Below, one piece after another: positions 15,462 to 24,699 of a stretch of DNA of 36,732 nucleotides; positions within the stretch are counted from its first letter, which is position 1, and each line of letters begins with the position of its first letter. Source of the DNA: an uncultured Rickettsiella sp. (GTDB taxonomy: Bacteria; Pseudomonadota; Gammaproteobacteria; Diplorickettsiales; Diplorickettsiaceae); NCBI GenBank assembly GCA_947058615.1, contig CAMSHF010000010.1, positions 1 through 36,732 of the forward strand, given 5' to 3'. The notes under the pieces are model-generated. The model was not told the DNA's origin, searched no databases, and saw only the letters and a program-made list of their open reading frames with translations. A program made the position numbers and the translations under genes.

Positions 15462-16554
15462 TTATTTCCTCTATTTCCTCTATGCGCGTACGCAATAATT
15501 GTCCTCGATTAATGCCACAAAGTAATTCATAACGAAAAGATGAAGTACTCTCTGCTATTTGTTCAACAGATAACCCCGTTCCCCAAAGCACAACAGGATC
15601 ACCTCTCTTTGCCTCCAATTGATTTGATAAATCAACGGCCAACATGTCCATAGAAACTTGACCTACCAGCTCACTGAGCTTGCCATTGACCAAAACAGGC
15701 GTACCGTTTTGAGCTTGATGCGGATAGCCATCTCCATAGCCTATGGCCACAATACCGACACGTAATGGTTTAGGAGCCAACCAAGTTCCTCCATAACCCA
15801 CTTTATCGCCAGATTCTAATTGATGAGTCGAAATAATTTTAGATTTTAAAGTCATCACTGGTTTTAATGCATATTGTGCACCGGATGAATCTGAAAAAGG
15901 GGAAACCCCATACAAGATTAACCCCGGACGAACCCAGTCCGCATGCGTGTTAGGAAAAGCTAAAATGGCAGCAGAATTAGCTAAACTGATAGGAAATTGT
16001 CCTGCTTTAATGGTTTGTTTAAATAATTTTATTTGGCATTCTGTCGTTGTATCCCTTGTTTTATCGGCACTCGAAAAATGGGTCATAACACAAGCTATCT
16101 TGAGCCAAGGACAGCGATATATTTTTTGTAACACGGCTGTAAAATCTTCAGGTGAAAAGCCCAAGCGGTTCATGCCCGTATTTATTTTCAACCATACATT
16201 AATTGGCTTTGATAATGGATGTTCCGTTAATAAACTGAGTTGATTTTGGTTATGTATCACCGTAGCAAGTTCATAATCCGTCAATAAATGAATTTCATCT
16301 TTAGAAAATAAACCTTCCATTAGAACGATCTGTTGCTTTAATCCTGCCTGACGTAAATACAACGCCTCTTCAGAACAAGAGACACCGAAACCTTCAACAT
16401 CCGTTAATGCTTTTGCGATAGGAAGCAAACCATGCCCATAAGCATTCGCCTTGACCATCGCCAATATTTTAGATTGTGGAGCAATTTCATGTACGCGTTT
16501 AACATTATGACGTAGTGCTGTTAAATCAAGTTCTACAGTAAACGGTCGGCTCAT
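15448..16554 (-). CDS. alr: Alanine racemase
   Basis: This PLP enzyme interconverts L- and D-alanine for peptidoglycan. The 368-residue protein has the PLP lysine in AMVKANAYGHG (Lys35), the MTHFSSAD region near 158-164, the second catalytic base Tyr254 in KVGYGGTW, and GYGDGYP near 273-279 with VSMDML near 307-312. The ATG overlaps the dnaB TGA in ATGA. The dnaB-alr pairing is common in gammaproteobacteria. A VanX-type D-Ala-D-Ala dipeptidase elsewhere in the window (26872-27561) would release the product of this pathway. Confidence 0.95.
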   Translation of the reverse strand: MSRPFTVELDLTALRHNVKRVHEIAPQSKILAMVKANAYGHGLLPIAKALTDVEGFGVSCSEEALYLRQAGLKQQIVLMEGLFSKDEIHLLTDYELATVIHNQNQLSLLTEHPLSKPINVWLKINTGMNRLGFSPEDFTAVLQKIYRCPWLKIACVMTHFSSADKTRDTTTECQIKLFKQTIKAGQFPISLANSAAILAFPNTHADWVRPGLILYGVSPFSDSSGAQYALKPVMTLKSKIISTHQLESGDKVGYGGTWLAPKPLRVGIVAIGYGDGYPHQAQNGTPVLVNGKLSELVGQVSMDMLAVDLSNQLEAKRGDPVVLWGTGLSVEQIAESTSSFRYELLCGINRGQLLRTRIEEIEEINDAK

Positions 16555-17915
16555 GCATAATTCTCAGCATGATAACGTTGCGGAGTAAAATTTTCAAAAC
16601 GTGTATATTTTCCTAAGAAAGTTAATCGTACTTTACCAGTAGGTCCATTACGTTGCTTTGCCACAATAATTTCTGCACTACCCTTATCTGGACTACCTTC
16701 ATTATAAACTTCATCCCGATAGATAAAAATAATCAAATCGGCGTCTTGTTCAATAGCACCTGAATCCCGTAGATCCGACATCACAGGTCTTTTATCCGCA
16801 CGCTGCTCTAAGCTGCGATTTAACTGTGATAAGGCAATAATAGGCACGTCCAATTCTTTAGCCAACGCTTTTAATCCACGTGAAATTTCGGATATCTCTG
16901 TCGTACGATTCTCTTTAGAGCCGGGTACTTGCATCAACTGAATATAATCAATAACTATTAATCCTAATGCACCTTGCTCTTTTGAGACTCGGCGCGCACG
17001 CGCACGTACTTCTCCTGGACTTAATGCGGGAGTGTCATCAATAAACATTTTTGCTTCAGATAACATACTCACCGCTGAAGTCACACGAGGCCAGTCTTCA
17101 TCGCCCAGCTTCCCAGTACGAATTTTATGTTGATCAATTCGTCCTAATGAAGACATCATACGCATCGCTAATGCCTGGCCTGGCATTTCCATACTAAAAA
17201 TTAATACCGGCTTATCTCCTTGAATGGCGGCATGTTCTGCGATATTCATAGCAAATGTGGTTTTTCCCATAGAAGGTCGACCGGCTACAATCACCAGATC
17301 AGCCGGTTGTAAACCCGATGTCATTTCATCTAAATCTTTATAGGCCGTTGAAAGTCCAGTAATCACTTGATCCGAGTGGAACAAGATGTCAATTCTATCG
17401 ACGGCTTTTGCTAAAAAATCACTAATTCTAAGTGGACCGCTACCCCGTGCACCTTGATCAGAAATCTGAAATACTTTTCGCTCCGCCTCATCGACCAATT
17501 CAGTAATCGAACGACCTTCTGGCATGAAGGCATTTTCAGTAATTTCCGATGCAATACCAATTAACTGACGTAAAACAGAGCGTTCTCTTACGATGTCTGC
17601 ATAAGCAACGATATTGGCCGCACTGGGTGTATTACGTACCAGTTCAAATAAATAAAGATCGCCACCTATTTCAATCAATTCATTGGTGTTTTTTAAAGCA
17701 TCCGTGAGTGTAACGACATCAAAAGGTTTAGCTTGATTAGCAAAACTAACAATAGTACGAAATAAAATACGGTGTGACAAAAGATAAAAATCTTTTTCTT
17801 TTAAGCGATCAGCCACTCTATCCCATGCTTGATTATCCAACATTAATCCGCCTAAAACCGATTGCTCGGCCTCAAGTGAATGCGGTGGTAACTTAAGATG
17901 ATCGGTTTTTTGCAT
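16551..17915 (-). CDS. dnaB: Replicative DNA helicase DnaB
   Basis: DnaB is the hexameric 5'-3' helicase at the replication fork. The 454-residue length is typical (E. coli 471). It has the N-terminal domain (PPHSLEAEQSVLGGLMLD, 11-28), a linker and the RecA-like domain with Walker A AGRPSMGKTTFAMN near 211-224, Walker B LIVIDYIQLM near 323-332, and the C-terminal SDLRDSGAIEQDADLIIFIYRDE. No intein is present at its common insertion sites. It is part of the rpsF-to-lipoprotein operon and is separated from rplI by 225 bases with no visible gene or terminator. Confidence 0.96.
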   Translation of the reverse strand: MQKTDHLKLPPHSLEAEQSVLGGLMLDNQAWDRVADRLKEKDFYLLSHRILFRTIVSFANQAKPFDVVTLTDALKNTNELIEIGGDLYLFELVRNTPSAANIVAYADIVRERSVLRQLIGIASEITENAFMPEGRSITELVDEAERKVFQISDQGARGSGPLRISDFLAKAVDRIDILFHSDQVITGLSTAYKDLDEMTSGLQPADLVIVAGRPSMGKTTFAMNIAEHAAIQGDKPVLIFSMEMPGQALAMRMMSSLGRIDQHKIRTGKLGDEDWPRVTSAVSMLSEAKMFIDDTPALSPGEVRARARRVSKEQGALGLIVIDYIQLMQVPGSKENRTTEISEISRGLKALAKELDVPIIALSQLNRSLEQRADKRPVMSDLRDSGAIEQDADLIIFIYRDEVYNEGSPDKGSAEIIVAKQRNGPTGKVRLTFLGKYTRFENFTPQRYHAENYA

Positions 17916-18140
17916 AGCAAGAATTGCCTAAACTATAAGCCAACACGAAATCTTGATACGAGATTTATATTAAATCTTTTACTAAAAAGTAGTCATTATA
18001 AGAGTCGCTGTGTTGACATAAATAATAGAGCTGTCATTCTGAAAATACAACCTCCTTTGTCATATTAACCTGCACTATTCTCTATTTTCACCGTATCTTT
18101 CCAAAAGACTATCTGCCAATAATTTTTGAGCCAAAAAAAC

Positions 18141-18593
18141 TTATTTTTCTGCAACAATATTGACTTTCAGTATCGCAATAACATCACTATGTAATTGCAC
18201 AGAGATTTCATGTTCCCCTAATTGACGTAAAGGACCATGAGGTAATCGAATTTCGCTTTTTTCAAGAGCAATACCTGCCGCATCGGCGGCACGAACTAAT
18301 TCAGATACACCAATGGAACCATATAAACGGCCTTCCTCTGCTGACTTAACGGGTATCGTCAATACAAGCTCATTGATAGCCGCTGCTCGTGTTTGCGCCG
18401 TCTGTAATTTTTCTTGTGCGATTTTTTCTAACTCCGCACGCTTCTTTTTAAATTCAGCAATCGTTTCCTTATTGGCAGGCACTGCCTTTGCGTGAGGAAT
18501 CAAGTAATTTCTCGCATAACCATTGCGTACTGTAACTTGTTGCCCTAAATCACCTAAAGAATGTATTTTTTCTAATAAAATTACTTGCGCCAT
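18141..18593 (-). CDS. rplI: 50S ribosomal protein L9
   Basis: L9 binds 23S rRNA near the base of the L1 stalk. The 150 residues are full length: N-terminal domain with the L9 signature GxxVxVxxGYARNYLxP (QQVTVRNGYARNYLIPHAKA, about 18-37), a long charged connecting helix (~42-75) and the C-terminal domain with EEGRLYGSIG. GAGG lies about nine bases before the ATG. The gene is in the conserved rpsF-rpsR-(DUF2232)-rplI order. Confidence 0.97.
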   Translation of the reverse strand: MAQVILLEKIHSLGDLGQQVTVRNGYARNYLIPHAKAVPANKETIAEFKKKRAELEKIAQEKLQTAQTRAAAINELVLTIPVKSAEEGRLYGSIGVSELVRAADAAGIALEKSEIRLPHGPLRQLGEHEISVQLHSDVIAILKVNIVAEK

Positions 18594-18710
18594 GAAAAAT
18601 AAACCTCAAAATTTACTGTTATCCACATATACCCAGAGATGAAACCATTTATTCAACTCAATTCTCACTTTTTTGCCAACTTAATCTTCGTGCAAAATTC
18701 AAATTAAGCA

Positions 18711-19619
18711 TTACCTTGCAACGCAATAGCGTAGATTTACCACACTATCAATGAACGCCAATAATATTAGCGCGATCGCTACATAAGGAAAAAAAACAAC
18801 CCCTAATACATAAAATAAAAAAATCCATTTATTGGTCACATTTTTTAAACCCATCACAGCATGAAAAACACTTAAACCTGCCAATAAGAAAATTAGCCCT
18901 ATCACAGGCAAAGCATCTTGTGCCATAGCGACACCTAAAAAGCTCAATAAACCTATGACTAAAAAAATCAATACGTCCCATAAGCTGAGCCGAACTGCTT
19001 TTAATTCCGGGCGAAGCTGGCCTGGATTATATAGCATTGACTGCAATCCTCGTGCAAGTATTAAGTTAATCAGTACCGATAAGGATATAAATGCAACTTG
19101 AAAACCCGTAGCAAACTTAGTAAATGATTCTAAGTGAGTCGTATTAATGACGATATTAAATTGATTCTTAAGCAATACTGCGTAACGATCAAACTGTTTT
19201 ATCCATACTCCATCAATATGAGGTATCCATAAATGAACTAACAGTATCGCCGATAAACCTAGCCATAGTCCGGCTGTTAATACCGATTTCCAGCTCTGAG
19301 TTCGACGTAATACTAATGCGAGCACATAAGTAAATAAGCTGCCGCCAATAATGCCATACAAAATAGCTAAACGATTACCTAAGCTCGCAACAACGACGGC
19401 AGGCAAAACTACCCAGAGTAATACGATAGCCCCTTCTTTAGCACCCTTACGTAGGCTTACTAAAGAAACGACCACATTACTTACCCAACCAAATAAAGGA
19501 ACAATAGTAAACAATAAACCTGCTATAATTGCTTGCCGACGGCCACGCATCACATAGCTTGCAAAACGATTCAGGATACCTTGCACACTCGAATTTTTGT
19601 CGCCGTTATTGCTGTTCAA
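18711..19619 (-). CDS. DUF2232 (YybS-like) membrane protein
   Basis: A 302-residue polytopic inner-membrane protein with about eight hydrophobic helices (for example 34-53, 62-82, 84-104, 112-130, 172-190, 212-250 as two helices, and 268-292). It matches the DUF2232/YybS-like proteins found between rpsR and rplI in many proteobacteria. Its function is not established. The start is TTG, preceded by GAGG about ten bases away. The first in-frame Met is residue 24, just before the first membrane helix, so a shorter form is possible. Its position inside a ribosomal operon suggests growth-linked expression. Confidence 0.8.
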   Translation of the reverse strand: MNSNNGDKNSSVQGILNRFASYVMRGRRQAIIAGLLFTIVPLFGWVSNVVVSLVSLRKGAKEGAIVLLWVVLPAVVVASLGNRLAILYGIIGGSLFTYVLALVLRRTQSWKSVLTAGLWLGLSAILLVHLWIPHIDGVWIKQFDRYAVLLKNQFNIVINTTHLESFTKFATGFQVAFISLSVLINLILARGLQSMLYNPGQLRPELKAVRLSLWDVLIFLVIGLLSFLGVAMAQDALPVIGLIFLLAGLSVFHAVMGLKNVTNKWIFLFYVLGVVFFPYVAIALILLAFIDSVVNLRYCVAR

Positions 19620-19749
19620 TTCCCAACCTCATGCACTTTCTATAAAACCAAAAACCTACTTCTCGCCCCCCTATGGGTACTGCCAAACGTCTCCGCCCGT
19701 AAATAACAAAATCGCTATTCCATCATTCTTTTAGCAAGCTTACCAAACA

Positions 19750-19986
19750 TTAACTCATGTTTTGATGTTTATCACAGTAAGGGAGTAAACCTAAGAAACG
19801 GGCACGCTTAATCGCTTTTGTTATTAAGCGCTGAACAGATGCCGTCGTACCTGTTGTACGGCTAGGAACTATTTTTGCAGTTTCCGTCAAATAATTTTTT
19901 AAAAGAAGGATATCTTTATAATCGACTGCTGTGCCTTCAGTAGAAATTCGGCAATGCTTACGACGCCTATTTTGATAATTATTCAT
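19750..19986 (-). CDS. rpsR: 30S ribosomal protein S18
   Basis: S18 forms a complex with S6 on the 16S central-domain platform. The 78-residue protein has the family core [26 protein letters not shown] followed by [19 protein letters not shown]. The arginine-rich N-terminus ([11 protein letters not shown]) is typical. It begins 34 bases after rpsF and is probably co-regulated with it through the leader at 20443-20465. Confidence 0.97.
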   Translation of the reverse strand: MNNYQNRRRKHCRISTEGTAVDYKDILLLKNYLTETAKIVPSRTTGTTASVQRLITKAIKRARFLGLLPYCDKHQNMS

Positions 19987-20020
19987 AAAATCTCTTTAAT
20001 CTTAAAATTAAAACCTAAAA

Positions 20021-20422
20021 TTAATTAATCCTCTCATGCGACCTTCCTTCAATTTCAGCCTCTCTGGAGTACTCTCGTCTATTATGCTCCTGACCTTGTG
20101 CTTCTTTTATTTTTGCTATTGGAGACATTTCAGTAATAGCCCGTTCCACTTTAATAACCTGCTGACGTAACACCGCATCATTAAAACGAAAATTGTCATT
20201 GAGCTCAGCCATTGCCTCTTTCCCGCATTCAATATTCATTAAGATATAATGTGCTTTATGAAGCTTATGAATAGGGAAACAAATCTGTCTTCGACCCCAG
20301 TCTTCAAAACGATGAACCTGCCCACCGCTATTTTTAACGATGCTAGTATAACGCTGAACCATAGCCGAAACCTGATCACTTTGATCAGGATGGATTAAAA
20401 GCACAATTTCATAATGACGCAT
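20021..20422 (-). CDS. rpsF: 30S ribosomal protein S6
   Basis: S6 binds 16S rRNA as a heterodimer with S18. The 133 residues start with the canonical [18 protein letters not shown] and include [28 protein letters not shown]. The tail after ~105 is highly charged (Arg/Glu/His), as in many S6 proteins that undergo C-terminal glutamylation by RimK in enterobacteria, although this tail does not end in Glu-Glu. It is the first gene of the ribosomal/dnaB/alr operon, behind a strong promoter and leader hairpin. Confidence 0.96.
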   Translation of the reverse strand: MRHYEIVLLIHPDQSDQVSAMVQRYTSIVKNSGGQVHRFEDWGRRQICFPIHKLHKAHYILMNIECGKEAMAELNDNFRFNDAVLRQQVIKVERAITEMSPIAKIKEAQGQEHNRREYSREAEIEGRSHERIN

Positions 20423-20442
20423 AGACTTAACTCTCGGTTAGA

Positions 20443-20465
20443 GCCTCCCGTAACTGCGGTGAGGC
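20443..20465 (-). promoter_or_regulatory. Candidate S6:S18-binding leader hairpin
   Basis: In the rpsF 5' leader, about 20 bases before the start codon, the RNA reads GCCUC-A-CCG-CAGUUA-CGG-GAGGC. This gives an eight-pair stem with one bulged A and a six-base loop. S6:S18 is known to bind a CCG-containing motif in rpsF leaders of many bacteria and repress the operon. The CCG and the position fit. The exact fold relative to the published motif was not tested. Confidence 0.5.
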
Positions 20466-20499
20466 GAGTATATTTAAGGATTGCTTTAAAAAGTGGCTC

Positions 20500-20528
20500 A
20501 TTATACGGCCGGACCCAACAAGATGCAA
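20500..20528 (-). promoter_or_regulatory. Sigma70 promoter of the rpsF operon
   Basis: Read leftward, TTGCAT (complement of 20523-20528) is followed after exactly 17 bases by a perfect TATAAT (complement of 20500-20505). Transcription should start near 20493, giving a ~70-base leader that contains the hairpin at 20443-20465. Confidence 0.75.
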
Positions 20529-20642
20529 TCTCAGCTTACGCGAAAACCTTAGTTCAGAGAATAAATCCTGCAGCTGCTTGACAGCTCCTCACCTGCCGCC
20601 TAGCATTCAGCTTTAAATTTAAACATTTTTTCTAACCAACCT

Positions 20643-21611
20643 ATGGATTTAGCCCCCATAACAGCTTTAGTTAAAAACGACTTTGACCAAGTTGATGCCT
20701 TAATCGACCAATGCCTTTACTCTGAGATAGCCTTGATTCCAGAACTTGCCAAACATCTTATCGAAAGCGGAGGTAAACGATTACGCCCTTTAATTGCCCT
20801 GCTAAGTGCGAAGGCTATTAATTACACAGGGAAAGGGCATGTGCAATTAGCCGCAAGTTTAGAACTTATCCATACCGCAACTTTATTACATGATGATGTT
20901 ATTGACGGATCTGAACTGCGACGTGGCAAGAAAACAGCGAATAGCTTATGGGGTAATTCAGTCAGCGTTCTCGTAGGTGATTTCCTTTACTCACGCGCCT
21001 TCCAAGTGATCAGCCAGATTCAAAATTCGCGGGTACTTACCTCACTTGCGGATGCCACAAACACACTCTCCCAAGCAGAAATTTTACAATTACTCAGTTG
21101 TCATAATACCAAGATTGATGAAGAACACTGCTTAAAGATTATTGAAGGTAAAACGGGGACACTCTTTTCCATAGCCGCTGAGCAACCCGCGACGTTAGCG
21201 GGTCGACCTGATACCGAAATTTTAGCTTTAGCGCAATATGGATTACATCTCGGTATCGCTTTTCAATTAATTGATGATACACTTGATTATTCCGGAACCA
21301 GTTTAGAACTGGGTAAAAGCTTAGGTGATGATCTCGCAGAAGGTAAACCCACATTGCCTTTAATCTATGCTTTACAACATGCCAACCCTGAGCAGGCTCA
21401 ACTGATAAAAACGGCATTAACTCAGTATAACCAAACTCATTTAACGGCTGTAGTTGAAATCCTACAAGCGACACAAGCAATCGCCTATACGCAACAACTT
21501 GCTCAACATCACATTCAGCAAGCTTTAATTCATTTAGAAATTATTCCTGATTCAGACTATCGGCAAGCACTCGCACAATTAGCAAAATTTTCGGTTGAGC
21601 GTAGTTATTAA
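20643..21611 (+). CDS. ispB: Polyprenyl (octaprenyl) diphosphate synthase
   Basis: IspB builds the long isoprenoid chain of ubiquinone from IPP and FPP. The 322-residue protein has GGKRLRP (43-49), the first aspartate motif DDVID (84-88) and the second DDTLD (211-215). The small residues Ala/Thr just before the first motif agree with a long-chain (C40 or so) product. It is divergent from rpsF. It supplies the tail for the quinone whose ring is modified by the ubiH and ubiI products in this window. The usual rplU-rpmA-obg neighbours are absent here. Confidence 0.92.
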   Translation: MDLAPITALVKNDFDQVDALIDQCLYSEIALIPELAKHLIESGGKRLRPLIALLSAKAINYTGKGHVQLAASLELIHTATLLHDDVIDGSELRRGKKTANSLWGNSVSVLVGDFLYSRAFQVISQIQNSRVLTSLADATNTLSQAEILQLLSCHNTKIDEEHCLKIIEGKTGTLFSIAAEQPATLAGRPDTEILALAQYGLHLGIAFQLIDDTLDYSGTSLELGKSLGDDLAEGKPTLPLIYALQHANPEQAQLIKTALTQYNQTHLTAVVEILQATQAIAYTQQLAQHHIQQALIHLEIIPDSDYRQALAQLAKFSVERSY

Positions 21612-21840
21612 TTTAATACTAACTGTTCTTTGTATAAAGTTAATTTAAATAAAAATTTGACCTATTTCTCCCTAAGTATCCTACTTCAATTGAACTAACT
21701 AGTCACGAATTTTTCTTAACTATTTCTTATAAATTAATTTTTGATTTATGAAATCATTATAAAAATTTTTTAGATTAATATTTTTTTATGTGTATAATTC
21801 TGCGTTCTACTATATTCTATTTATTAAGTTGTTATTCACT

Positions 21841-22812
21841 ATGCGGTCTCCAATTTTAAATAAGTTATTTAAAATCATTAGGCAACCTGTTAGATATTCT
21901 TCTACGGGAAAAAATTTTCTTATACGTGATTTAAACGATTCAGAATTTAACGAACTAACTCAGCGAGCAAGAAGAGAAGGATGGAATCCAGGTATCTATG
22001 AGTATTCCTCAGTTTTTATGGCTTACTCTAAAGGATTCAAAGGACTTTTCTCCACTGATAATCAGTTAATCGCATCTTTATCAGCGGTGCCTTACGACAT
22101 GACTTCTAAAAAAGGACGCGTAATTTTTTTAGGCAATTATATTCTTCTTCAAACTTACAGAAAATTTGGAATAGGAAAATTTTTTGTTAACACAGTCTTA
22201 GCCGAATTTGAGGATGAAGTTTTATTAGGACTTAATGCTGTAAAACAACAAGTTGGCAACTACCAAAGAAAATTCGGTTTTTATCCTTACCACAATATTT
22301 TTAGATATGCTGGCATATTAAAAGATCAAGGGTTTAAAAACTCTTTTTCTGAATCTGAAGAAAAGATCCAAATCATAGGTCATGAAACTTTAGATATTAA
22401 ACAACTCACCAAATATGACACCGGTGTATTTTCATGCCCTCGAAACGATTTATTACTAAACTGGATCAAAATGCCTGAATCCCAACTATTCGCAGCAATT
22501 AAAAATAACCAAATCTGTGGTTATGCTGTAGTCAGTAAATGCTTTAACGGCTATAAGTTGGCCCCTTTTTTCGCTAAAGATAAGTATGCGGCAAAGTCTT
22601 TAAGTAAGGCCATTTTTTCTGCTTTCACAGGTAAACCAATGCAAATAGATATCCCTGAAAAAAATCACTTCGCCATAGAATTAGCTACGCAGATTGGTTT
22701 ATACAAAACTTTTGAAACCACAAGAATGTATAAAGGTGAGTCTGAACAAATTGAACATTTAGAAAAAGAAATTAATCAAGTATATGCATTAACTTCCTTA
22801 GAGATAGGTTAA
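21841..22812 (+). CDS. Two-domain GNAT-type acetyltransferase
   Basis: From the ATG at 21841 the product has 323 residues. A GTG at 21790 would add 17 mostly hydrophobic residues. Neither start has a clear ribosome-binding site. The N-terminal half contains a GNAT fold with the acetyl-CoA loop YRKFGIGKFF (R-x-x-G-x-G), preceded by the beta-strand segment VIFLGNYIL. The second half (KQLTKYDTGVFSCPRNDLLLNWI ... ICGYAVVSKCFNGYKLAPFFA) looks like the second, CoA-loop-lacking domain seen in YitH-type GNATs (Acetyltransf_18). The substrate is unknown. It lies 35 bases upstream of the adenylation gene and is probably cotranscribed with it. The coding is visibly AT-richer than in the ribosomal genes. 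Confidence 0.75.
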   Translation: MRSPILNKLFKIIRQPVRYSSTGKNFLIRDLNDSEFNELTQRARREGWNPGIYEYSSVFMAYSKGFKGLFSTDNQLIASLSAVPYDMTSKKGRVIFLGNYILLQTYRKFGIGKFFVNTVLAEFEDEVLLGLNAVKQQVGNYQRKFGFYPYHNIFRYAGILKDQGFKNSFSESEEKIQIIGHETLDIKQLTKYDTGVFSCPRNDLLLNWIKMPESQLFAAIKNNQICGYAVVSKCFNGYKLAPFFAKDKYAAKSLSKAIFSAFTGKPMQIDIPEKNHFAIELATQIGLYKTFETTRMYKGESEQIEHLEKEINQVYALTSLEIG

Positions 22813-22847
22813 GTTTCTTTACACTTAAATTAAAATAATAATAAATT

Positions 22848-24608
22848 ATGCTAAATACATTGTTTAAAAATCACTATTTATCCCATCCAGAACGTCCTGC
22901 GTTGAATTATAAAAATCAGATTTATTCTTATAAAGAGTTAAACCAACGTTCGAACCAACTCGCTCATTATTTAAAAAGTAAAGCCGTAAAGAGTGGAACC
23001 ATCGTCGCTCTTATTTCTACAAATTATTTAGAAAGAATCGTTAGCATTATTGCACTTTGGAAATTAGGAGCCGCTTACCTCCCTATTGATCCAAATTATC
23101 CAATAAAAAGAATAAATTTTATCATTCAAGATTCAAAAGTAAATTTCATAATTACCGATAAAGAAATTTATCAAAATTTTTTTTTAAACAGCGCTTATAT
23201 TCCCATTTTGCTCGATGACCAAAATACTAAAAAAGATACTTTTCCAACAGATGATTTATCCGACTTTAACGATACGGAGGCTATTGCCTACATCGCCTAT
23301 ACATCCGGGTCAACGGGTAGTCCAAAAGGCGTTTCTATAACGCATGGCAATATTGCAAGTGTTTATGACGCTTGGGAGCAAGTTTACGATTTAACGTACC
23401 GGGATCGTCACTTACAAATAGCCAATTTTGGCTTTGATGTCTGTTCAGGTGATATAATAAGAGCGATTGGCTCCGGCTCACAGTTGGTGATCTGCCCTAC
23501 TGAAGTAATATTTAACCCAGAAAAACTATATCATTTATTAAAAAAAGAAGCGATAACTATAGCTGAATTTACACCGGTTATATTAAGAAAATTAATTCAG
23601 TATCTTAAAACAAAAAAATTAGACTTACACTTTATGCGCCTACTTATTTGTGGGTCAGATGCTTGGTCTCTAAGAGAATATAAAGAATTTAAATCTTACT
23701 TAAATTCAGGTTCTCGCTTAATTAACTCTTATGGAACTACCGAAGCCACAATAGATAGTACTTATTTTGAACTTAATACAGCTATGCCACCACTCAATGA
23801 TCTTACTTCAGTACCATTAGGAAAACCCTTCCCTAATACCAAAGTAAAAATCCTCAATGAAAAACTTGAAGAATGTCCAACAGGCGTCCAAGGGGAGATT
23901 TATATTGGAGGCAGTGGCGTTTCTCTAGGCTATTTAAACCAACCTGAACTAACCCAACAAAAATTTATTTCTCTCTCATTAGATAACAAAATAAGTGAAG
24001 TTTTTTATAAGACGGGGGATGCTGGATATTATTTAACCGATGGGAATATTGTTTTTTTGGGTAGGATGGATGCTCAAAGCAAAATCATGGGGCTTAGAAT
24101 CAATCTAATAGAAATAGAAAACACTTTAAATAGCTATCAAAACATCGAAAAAGCCATTGTTTTACCTCATTCTTCTTTAGACGCAACCGAACAATTTTTA
24201 GTTGCCCATATTAGATATAATAAAAAGTTTAAAATTAATGAATACATTGATTTTTTAAAAAATCAACTTCCTTCGTATTCAATTCCTGCTGTTTATTTTC
24301 CACTTGGCACTTTTCCTGTCTCCCCACATGGAAAAGTGGACCGCTTAAAATTAAGCAATTTTTTAATTAGTTCAAAACTAAATAATCAGTTAGAAATAGA
24401 ATCGGATGTTGAAAAAAAATTATTAGCGCGCTTACAATTATTTTTTAATATTCCTAGTTTAAATATCAATAATTTTTTCTACATCAATACTAATTTATTA
24501 TCTAAACTTTTAAAAAATTTTAAGCTTGATGAGTCAAAATTTGATTTAAACAAATTTGAAACCATTCATACTGTTTCCGATCTATCAATATTTTTGGATA
24601 TAAACTAG
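22848..24608 (+). CDS. Stand-alone amino-acid adenylation enzyme (NRPS A-domain-like) with degenerate carrier segment
   Basis: ANL-superfamily enzymes activate carboxylates as acyl-AMP. In this 586-residue protein the core motifs are clear: KLGAAYLPIDPNYP (72-85), AYTSGSTGSPKG (150-161), FDVCSGD (196-202; Asp197 is where amino-acid-specific A domains bind the substrate amine), NSYGTTEA (293-300), YKTGD (387-391), GRMDAQSKIMGLRINLIEIE (405-424) and PHGKVDR (493-499, catalytic Lys496). These resemble amino-acid adenylation domains more than acyl-CoA synthetases. Residues ~515-586 look like a peptidyl-carrier domain, but the LGGxS segment reads FFYINTNLLSKLL with no serine at the attachment site. 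There are no condensation or thioesterase domains. The substrate and acceptor are unknown. Confidence 0.85.
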   Translation: MLNTLFKNHYLSHPERPALNYKNQIYSYKELNQRSNQLAHYLKSKAVKSGTIVALISTNYLERIVSIIALWKLGAAYLPIDPNYPIKRINFIIQDSKVNFIITDKEIYQNFFLNSAYIPILLDDQNTKKDTFPTDDLSDFNDTEAIAYIAYTSGSTGSPKGVSITHGNIASVYDAWEQVYDLTYRDRHLQIANFGFDVCSGDIIRAIGSGSQLVICPTEVIFNPEKLYHLLKKEAITIAEFTPVILRKLIQYLKTKKLDLHFMRLLICGSDAWSLREYKEFKSYLNSGSRLINSYGTTEATIDSTYFELNTAMPPLNDLTSVPLGKPFPNTKVKILNEKLEECPTGVQGEIYIGGSGVSLGYLNQPELTQQKFISLSLDNKISEVFYKTGDAGYYLTDGNIVFLGRMDAQSKIMGLRINLIEIENTLNSYQNIEKAIVLPHSSLDATEQFLVAHIRYNKKFKINEYIDFLKNQLPSYSIPAVYFPLGTFPVSPHGKVDRLKLSNFLISSKLNNQLEIESDVEKKLLARLQLFFNIPSLNINNFFYINTNLLSKLLKNFKLDESKFDLNKFETIHTVSDLSIFLDIN

Positions 24609-24699
24609 TAACATAAATTTTTATTAAAAAATATTAGATTTAATTAAAAATATTTTTTGGCGTTTAGAGTTCAGATTCTGAAAAATTGGGAGAATTATT

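Noticed and set aside
21139-21480. 113-codon frame antisense to ispB
   Set aside because: It is fully inside a conserved gene on the other strand and has no family features.
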